DNA of 64,000 nt from an uncultured Alistipes sp. (lineage in GTDB: Bacteria > Bacteroidota > Bacteroidia > Bacteroidales > Rikenellaceae): the NCBI RefSeq assembly GCF_963931675.1, contig NZ_OZ007039.1:273501-337500 (forward strand). Direction: 5' to 3'. The first letter of the stretch is position 1; each line of letters opens with the position of its first letter. A program made the translations under genes and the position numbers. Below, one piece after another: positions 60,541 through 64,000 of this stretch. The notes beneath the pieces are model-generated. The model searched no databases. It was not told the origin of the DNA and saw nothing but the letters and a program-made list of their open reading frames with translations.

Positions 60541-61974
60541 CTACTGGTGTTGCGGGCGCAGCAGGTCCTGCACCACCTTCACCGGCGAGAAGGTCGTGAT
60601 GGGCACATCCACGAAGATCGTGTTCCAGCGCGCCATCGCTCCGTTCCACAGACCCGGCAACTCCTGGGCCCGCAACTCGCGTCCGCCGCTCGACTTCGAC
60701 GAGATGAAGCCCGTCGAGGGGTCGGTGTACTGCCGCAGGTCGAATTTCCCTCCCTTCGAGGTCTTTACCCCGCAGACCAGATCCACCGGATTGAAGTGCG
60801 TGGCCGATTTCATCAGCGGCATGTCGTCGGGGCCGATCTGGCTCGACTCGGCAATCTGCAGCGATTCCGTGCCGTCGGGGTTCCCGACCCAGAAGGGACC
60901 GCCGCCCGGCTCGCCCTCGTTGCGGACCATGCCGCAGACGCGGATCGGACGGTCGAGCACCGCACGCAGCAGTGCCGCATCGTAATCCGTCGGCAGTTTC
61001 ACGCACAGCCGCTTCTCGATGAACTCCGCAATCGGGGCCAGCTCGCAGCCCTCGGTCTCCAGCGCCCGCAGGTACTCGAAGGCCTGTTCCTGGAGTTCGA
61101 GCAGCACGCCCGCCAGCACCTTCTTATAGCGGATCGTATCGCCGCGCTGCGCATCGGTCGTCACGTTGTCGATGTTCTTGATGAAGATCACGTCGGCGTC
61201 GATCTCGTTCAGGTTCTCGATCAGCGCACCGTGGCCCGCCGGGCGGAAGAGCAGCCGTCCGTCTTCCTGGCGGAAGGGCGTGTTGTCGGGGTTCACGGCA
61301 ATGGTGTCCGTCGCGGGCTTCTGCACCGAGAACGAGATGTCGTAGCGGATGCCGAAGCGTTTTTCATAAACCGGGACCTTCTCGGCAAGCAGCGTCTTGA
61401 AGCCCTCCATGTGTTCGGGCGAGACGGTGAAGTGGATGCGTGCCACACCGTTCGACGAGGCGTAGGCGGCGCCCTCCACCAGGTGCTCCTCAACGGCCTT
61501 GCGGGCCCCTTCGGGATAGGCGTGGAACGTCACCAGCCCTTTGGGTTTATGGCCGTAGTTCAGCCCTTCGTTCACGATGGCGTCGACCGTCGCGCGGTCG
61601 TCGGCGTCCTCGGGAAGCACCGCTTTCAATTCGGGTGCGAAGGCGAACTTGTCGAGGTTCGACAGCAGCGTGTCGATGCCCTTGCCGCGCTTGCCCTCGT
61701 TGACGAACTCGAAGAGCTCCTTGAACATGCGCGTCGCGGCGCCCGACGCCGGGACGAACTTCACGATTCCGAGCCCCGCAGCCGCCTTTTCATAACGGGC
61801 GACGGCCGCATCGGCCTGCGCAGCATCGAGTATCACGATTCCGTCCGCAGGCGAGGCCGCCCGCACCACGTTCAGCCACGGAAACCCGCGGCGGAAATTT
61901 TCCAGTTGGGTTTCGACCCGGGCGGGTGTCAGCCCGTGGTCGGCAATTTGCTGTAAATCCTGTTCGGTAAACAT
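60541..61974 (-). CDS. DUF4301 family protein
   Basis: A 477-residue cytoplasmic protein of the DUF4301 family, common in Bacteroidetes and of unknown function. Visible features are GIVKFVPASGAATRMFKELFEF near residue 95, which looks like a nucleotide- or phosphate-binding loop, RPAGHGALIENLNEIDADVIFIKNIDN near 245, and GMVRNEGEPGGGPFW near 345. The pattern suggests a nucleotidyltransferase-like or sugar-nucleotide fold, but this is only an impression. It is divergent from murB (57 bp between starts) and convergent with the island. Confidence 0.85.
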   Translation of the reverse strand: MFTEQDLQQIADHGLTPARVETQLENFRRGFPWLNVVRAASPADGIVILDAAQADAAVARYEKAAAGLGIVKFVPASGAATRMFKELFEFVNEGKRGKGIDTLLSNLDKFAFAPELKAVLPEDADDRATVDAIVNEGLNYGHKPKGLVTFHAYPEGARKAVEEHLVEGAAYASSNGVARIHFTVSPEHMEGFKTLLAEKVPVYEKRFGIRYDISFSVQKPATDTIAVNPDNTPFRQEDGRLLFRPAGHGALIENLNEIDADVIFIKNIDNVTTDAQRGDTIRYKKVLAGVLLELQEQAFEYLRALETEGCELAPIAEFIEKRLCVKLPTDYDAALLRAVLDRPIRVCGMVRNEGEPGGGPFWVGNPDGTESLQIAESSQIGPDDMPLMKSATHFNPVDLVCGVKTSKGGKFDLRQYTDPSTGFISSKSSGGRELRAQELPGLWNGAMARWNTIFVDVPITTFSPVKVVQDLLRPQHQ

Positions 61975-62017
61975 ATAGGTTATGGGTTTTATGCTATAAA
62001 GTTAGGCAAATTATTCG

Positions 62018-62025
62018 TAACTTTG
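62018..62025 (+). promoter_or_regulatory. Likely -7 promoter element of murB
   Basis: TAACTTTG matches TAnnTTTG and ends only 6 bp before the murB ATG at 62032. If used, the transcript would have almost no leader. Confidence 0.4.
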
Positions 62026-62031
62026 CGCATC

Positions 62032-63039
62032 ATGATCCGAGAATTTCACCAAATCAGCCTGCGCGACCGCAACAGTTTCGGCGTAGAGCAGCGGGCGGAG
62101 CGCCTCATCGAGTTCGAAAACGCCGATGACCTGCGCGAAATATTCTCCGCAGGAGTCCCCCCGCGCTGGATGGTCCTCTCCGGAGGCAACAACATCCTCT
62201 TTACGCAGGACTACGACGGTTTGCTCCTCACGCCCGTTGCGCGACAGATCACGACCCTCGAAGAGCGCGGCACGACACTCCGCGTGCGGGCCGAAGCCGG
62301 GGTCGAGTGGGACGACCTCGTGGAGTGGGCCGTCGAACGCGGCCTCTGGGGGCTGGAAAACCTCTCGCTCATCCCCGGGAAGGCCGGCGCCGCCCCCGTG
62401 CAGAATATCGGAGCCTACGGGGCCGAAGCCGCCGATACGATCCGCCGCGTGGAGATGTTCTGCGTCGAAACCGCGACGATGCTCACGCTCGACGCCGCAC
62501 ACTGCGGATTCGGATACCGCGAAAGCGTCTTCAAACACGCCCTCAAGGGGCGCGTCATCATCACCGCCGTAGAACTCGAACTCTCCCGCACGCCTCGGCC
62601 CCGGCTCGGGTACGGCGACGTCGAACGCGAGGTCGAGGCCCGCGGCGGCGCCACGCTGCGCAACATCCGCGAGGCGGTGTGCGCCATCCGCCGCTCGAAA
62701 CTCCCCGACCCCGCCGTGCTGGGCAACGCCGGGAGTTTCTTCAAGAATCCCGTCGTGGAGGCCCCGGTGGCCGAGGCCCTGCTGGCCGAATACCCCGACA
62801 TGCCCCACTACCCCGCCCCCGAGGGTCGCGTGAAACTGGCCGCGGGGTGGCTCATCGACCGCGCCGGGATGAAAGGACACCGCGAAGGGAATGTCGGCGT
62901 ACACGACCGCCAGGCCCTGGTGCTGGTGAACCACGGCGGAGCTACGGGCGGCGAGGTCCTCGCCTTCGCCCGCAAGGTCCGGCAGCGCGTCCGCGACAGG
63001 TTCGGCATAGAAATCGACACCGAGGTCAACCTCTTATAA
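62032..63039 (+). CDS. murB: UDP-N-acetylenolpyruvoylglucosamine reductase
   Basis: A flavoenzyme that makes UDP-N-acetylmuramate for peptidoglycan. I chose the ATG at 62032 (335 residues), not a TTG three codons earlier. The FAD domain has LSGGNNILF, WGLENLSLIPGKAGAAPVQNIGAYG, and the reductase domain has the proton-donor serine in LGNAGSFFKNP and AAGWLIDRAGMKG. tilS starts 8 bp after its stop. Confidence 0.97.
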   Translation: MIREFHQISLRDRNSFGVEQRAERLIEFENADDLREIFSAGVPPRWMVLSGGNNILFTQDYDGLLLTPVARQITTLEERGTTLRVRAEAGVEWDDLVEWAVERGLWGLENLSLIPGKAGAAPVQNIGAYGAEAADTIRRVEMFCVETATMLTLDAAHCGFGYRESVFKHALKGRVIITAVELELSRTPRPRLGYGDVEREVEARGGATLRNIREAVCAIRRSKLPDPAVLGNAGSFFKNPVVEAPVAEALLAEYPDMPHYPAPEGRVKLAAGWLIDRAGMKGHREGNVGVHDRQALVLVNHGGATGGEVLAFARKVRQRVRDRFGIEIDTEVNLL

Positions 63040-63047
63040 GCGAAACG

Positions 63048-64000
63048 ATGACACTGATCGAAGCCTTTCAACGCTACATCGACGAAAACAACCTCGTGAC
63101 GCACGACGACCGCATTCTGCTGACCGTTTCGGGCGGCGTGGACTCGATGGTCATGCTCTCGCTCTTCGTCCGCTGCGGGTACGCGGTGGGCGTTGCCCAC
63201 TGCAACTTCCAGCTCCGGGGCGCCGAAAGCGACGAGGACGAAGTGCTCGTCGAGGAGGAGGCCGCACGCTACGGCGTGCCGTTCTACAACCGCCGCTTCG
63301 AGACCGCGGCCGAGATGGAGCGCACCGGCGAGTCGATGGAGATGGCCGCCCGGAGGCTGCGCTACGCCTGGTTCGACGAGTTGAGCCGCGCCGAGGGGTA
63401 CACCGCCGTGGCTATCGCCCACCATGCCGACGACTCGATCGAGACCTTCTTCATCAACCTGCTGCGCGGAACCGGGCTGCGCGGCCTGACGGGCATCTCC
63501 ACCCAGGTGGGGAAGATCATCCGGCCGCTGTTGTTCGCTTCGCGCCGCGAGATCCTCGAATACGCCGCCGCGAACCACATCCCCTACCGCGAGGATTCGT
63601 CGAACCGCTCGACCAAATACCTGCGCAACAAGATCCGCCTGGGGCTGATTCCGCGCATCCGCGAGATCAACCCCAAGTTCACGAGCCTGATGTGCCGCAA
63701 CCTCGCGCGGCTGACCGACGCCCAGCTCTTCATCAACCACGGCATCGAGCGCATCCGCGACCTTGCGGTGACCTCCGCGGAGGGGATCGACACGATCCAT
63801 CTCGACCGCATCGACCCGGCCTTCCCGCAGGAGTTCGTGATCTACGAGCTCCTCAGTTCGGCCTACGGATTCAAGGGCGACGTGATCGACGCCCTGTGCC
63901 GCGCCCTCGGGCAGGGAGCCTCCGGACGCCGCTTCTATGCCCGTGACCACGTGGCGGTGACCGACCGCGGAAGGATCCTCGTGGCGCCCATCGCCCCGGA
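63048..64000 (+). CDS. tilS: tRNA(Ile)-lysidine synthase, 5' part
   Basis: It modifies the CAU anticodon of tRNA-Ile2 with lysidine. The ATG at 63048 opens a frame that stays open to the window edge, giving 317 visible residues; the C-terminal domains are cut off. The PP-loop ATP-binding motif SGGVDS is at residues 28-33, followed by VAHCNFQLRGAESDEDE and IAHHADDSIETFFINLLRGTGLRGLTG, all typical of TilS. It is cotranscribed with murB. Confidence 0.95.
   Translation, partial: MTLIEAFQRYIDENNLVTHDDRILLTVSGGVDSMVMLSLFVRCGYAVGVAHCNFQLRGAESDEDEVLVEEEAARYGVPFYNRRFETAAEMERTGESMEMAARRLRYAWFDELSRAEGYTAVAIAHHADDSIETFFINLLRGTGLRGLTGISTQVGKIIRPLLFASRREILEYAAANHIPYREDSSNRSTKYLRNKIRLGLIPRIREINPKFTSLMCRNLARLTDAQLFINHGIERIRDLAVTSAEGIDTIHLDRIDPAFPQEFVIYELLSSAYGFKGDVIDALCRALGQGASGRRFYARDHVAVTDRGRILVAPIAP

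Overview
The window is a GC-rich chromosome segment from a Bacteroidales bacterium, most likely Alistipes or a close Rikenellaceae relative. The grounds are a SusC/SusD pair with an ECF sigma/FecR switch, a short 286-residue RpoD, a V-type ATPase operon with a DUF2764 subunit, FimB/Mfa2-type lipoproteins, CTnDOT-type integrase and mobilization proteins, and promoter elements of the Bacteroidetes TAnnTTTG form. The genus is an inference from this gene content.

Housekeeping region (1-30.8 kb): partial trmB, an alkaline phosphatase, ung, a membrane protein, a complete IS element with 26-bp terminal repeats and an 8-bp target duplication, rpoD, a DegP/HtrA protease, metK, tkt, clpX-clpP, tig, then a forward run of glutaminyl cyclase, metH, metF, an M20 amidohydrolase and rnr. 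A seven-gene V-type ATPase operon (E, DUF2764, A, B, D, I, K, reverse strand) follows. Its K subunit keeps the residues that bind Na+ in Enterococcus hirae NtpK.

Surface region (30.9-39.2 kb): a reverse-strand operon of four lipoproteins. One carries a metzincin zinc-protease motif, two are large paralogous adhesin-like proteins and one is a small FimB/Mfa2-type anchor. A Crp/Fnr regulator is divergent to it.

Candidate genomic island (about 39.2-60.5 kb): an IntDOT-like tyrosine integrase, a DUF3408 gene with a truncated tandem duplicate, a possible oriT and mobA (no relaxase), followed by a polysaccharide-utilization-like locus. That locus encodes a GDPD-family phosphodiesterase, an EEP-family phosphoesterase, ECF sigma, FecR, a SusC with an STN domain (frameshifted in a G9 tract), SusD, two NAGPA/DUF2233 phosphodiester glycosidases, a BACON/beta-helix lipoprotein, an alkaline phosphatase, a GlpT/UhpT-type organophosphate transporter and a GH13 enzyme. 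Together they look like a system for harvesting a phosphodiester-linked glycan such as glycosylated poly(glycerol phosphate) teichoic acid; the substrate is inference. The two arms of what looks like one bidirectional terminator lie outside the two ends of this region, as if a 21-kb element had split it.

The window closes with DUF4301, murB and the 5' part of tilS.
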